A stretch of 23,249 nt of DNA from Clostridium sp. UBA4548. GTDB taxonomy: Bacteria; Bacillota; Clostridia; Clostridiales; Clostridiaceae. The DNA is taken from NCBI RefSeq assembly GCF_002387895.1, contig NZ_DGLI01000032.1, positions 1 to 23,249 on the forward strand, in the 5' to 3' direction. This document shows, piece by piece, positions 23,225-23,249 of the stretch (positions are counted from its first letter, which is position 1; every line of letters starts with the position of its first letter). The notes beneath the pieces were generated by a model, which saw only the letters and a program-made list of their open reading frames with translations, made no database searches and had not been told where the DNA came from. The position numbers were made by a program, and so were the translations under genes.

Positions 23225-23249
23225 ATACTATTCTTTCAAAATTGCACAG

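Overview
The window looks like a chromosomal segment of a low-GC anaerobic Firmicute, most likely a Clostridium-type organism. The support is very AT-rich DNA, strong AGGAGG-type ribosome binding sites, strong intrinsic terminators and a typical clostridial gene set: a giant 2-hydroxyacyl-CoA dehydratase activase-type protein, a GapN-type aldehyde dehydrogenase, a DUF378 protein and an RsiV-like lipid-face protein. I see no transposase, integrase, phage gene or CRISPR array.

Both ends touch rRNA operon material on the minus strand. At 57-85 an rRNA-type promoter fires leftward, followed by a boxA-like leader that runs out of the window, so 16S rRNA probably begins just beyond base 1. At the right end a tRNA-Asn gene with a terminator looks like the tail of another operon lying further right. 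Between them, at 3514-3943, is a third unit: a solitary 5S rRNA plus tRNA-Lys with its own perfect-consensus promoter, a leader of about 170 nt, a processing-type hairpin and a terminator, and no 16S or 23S.

Layout from left to right: a minus-strand pair of small genes (a bacterial PH-domain protein and an unknown protein with a basic amphipathic tail); a plus-strand HPPD-like VOC protein; a minus-strand cysteine-rich small protein; a 55-residue hydrophilic protein; the 5S/tRNA-Lys unit; a 12-TM-class organic anion transporter; a Nudix hydrolase; a secreted DUF4163/DUF3298 (RsiV-like) protein; an unknown 221-residue protein; the 1438-residue activase/dehydratase-type protein; cysS; a YtcJ-like amidohydrolase; a small membrane protein; a DUF378 protein; a divergent pair of small coiled-coil proteins; gapN; a PlsC acyltransferase; a secreted ComEC-type metallo-beta-lactamase-fold protein; and a frameshifted remnant carrying the C-terminus of an oligopeptide-binding protein.

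Most genes are single transcription units with their own terminators, so there is no obvious large operon. Clear housekeeping functions are tRNA charging (cysS), phospholipid synthesis (plsC-like) and NADPH-yielding glycolytic bypass (gapN). I did not find a convincing new multi-gene system. The most unusual items are the stand-alone 5S-tRNA-Lys unit, an HPPD-like enzyme in a presumed anaerobe, the giant fused activase without separate dehydratase subunits nearby, the nine-cysteine small protein, and the broken binding-protein remnant.
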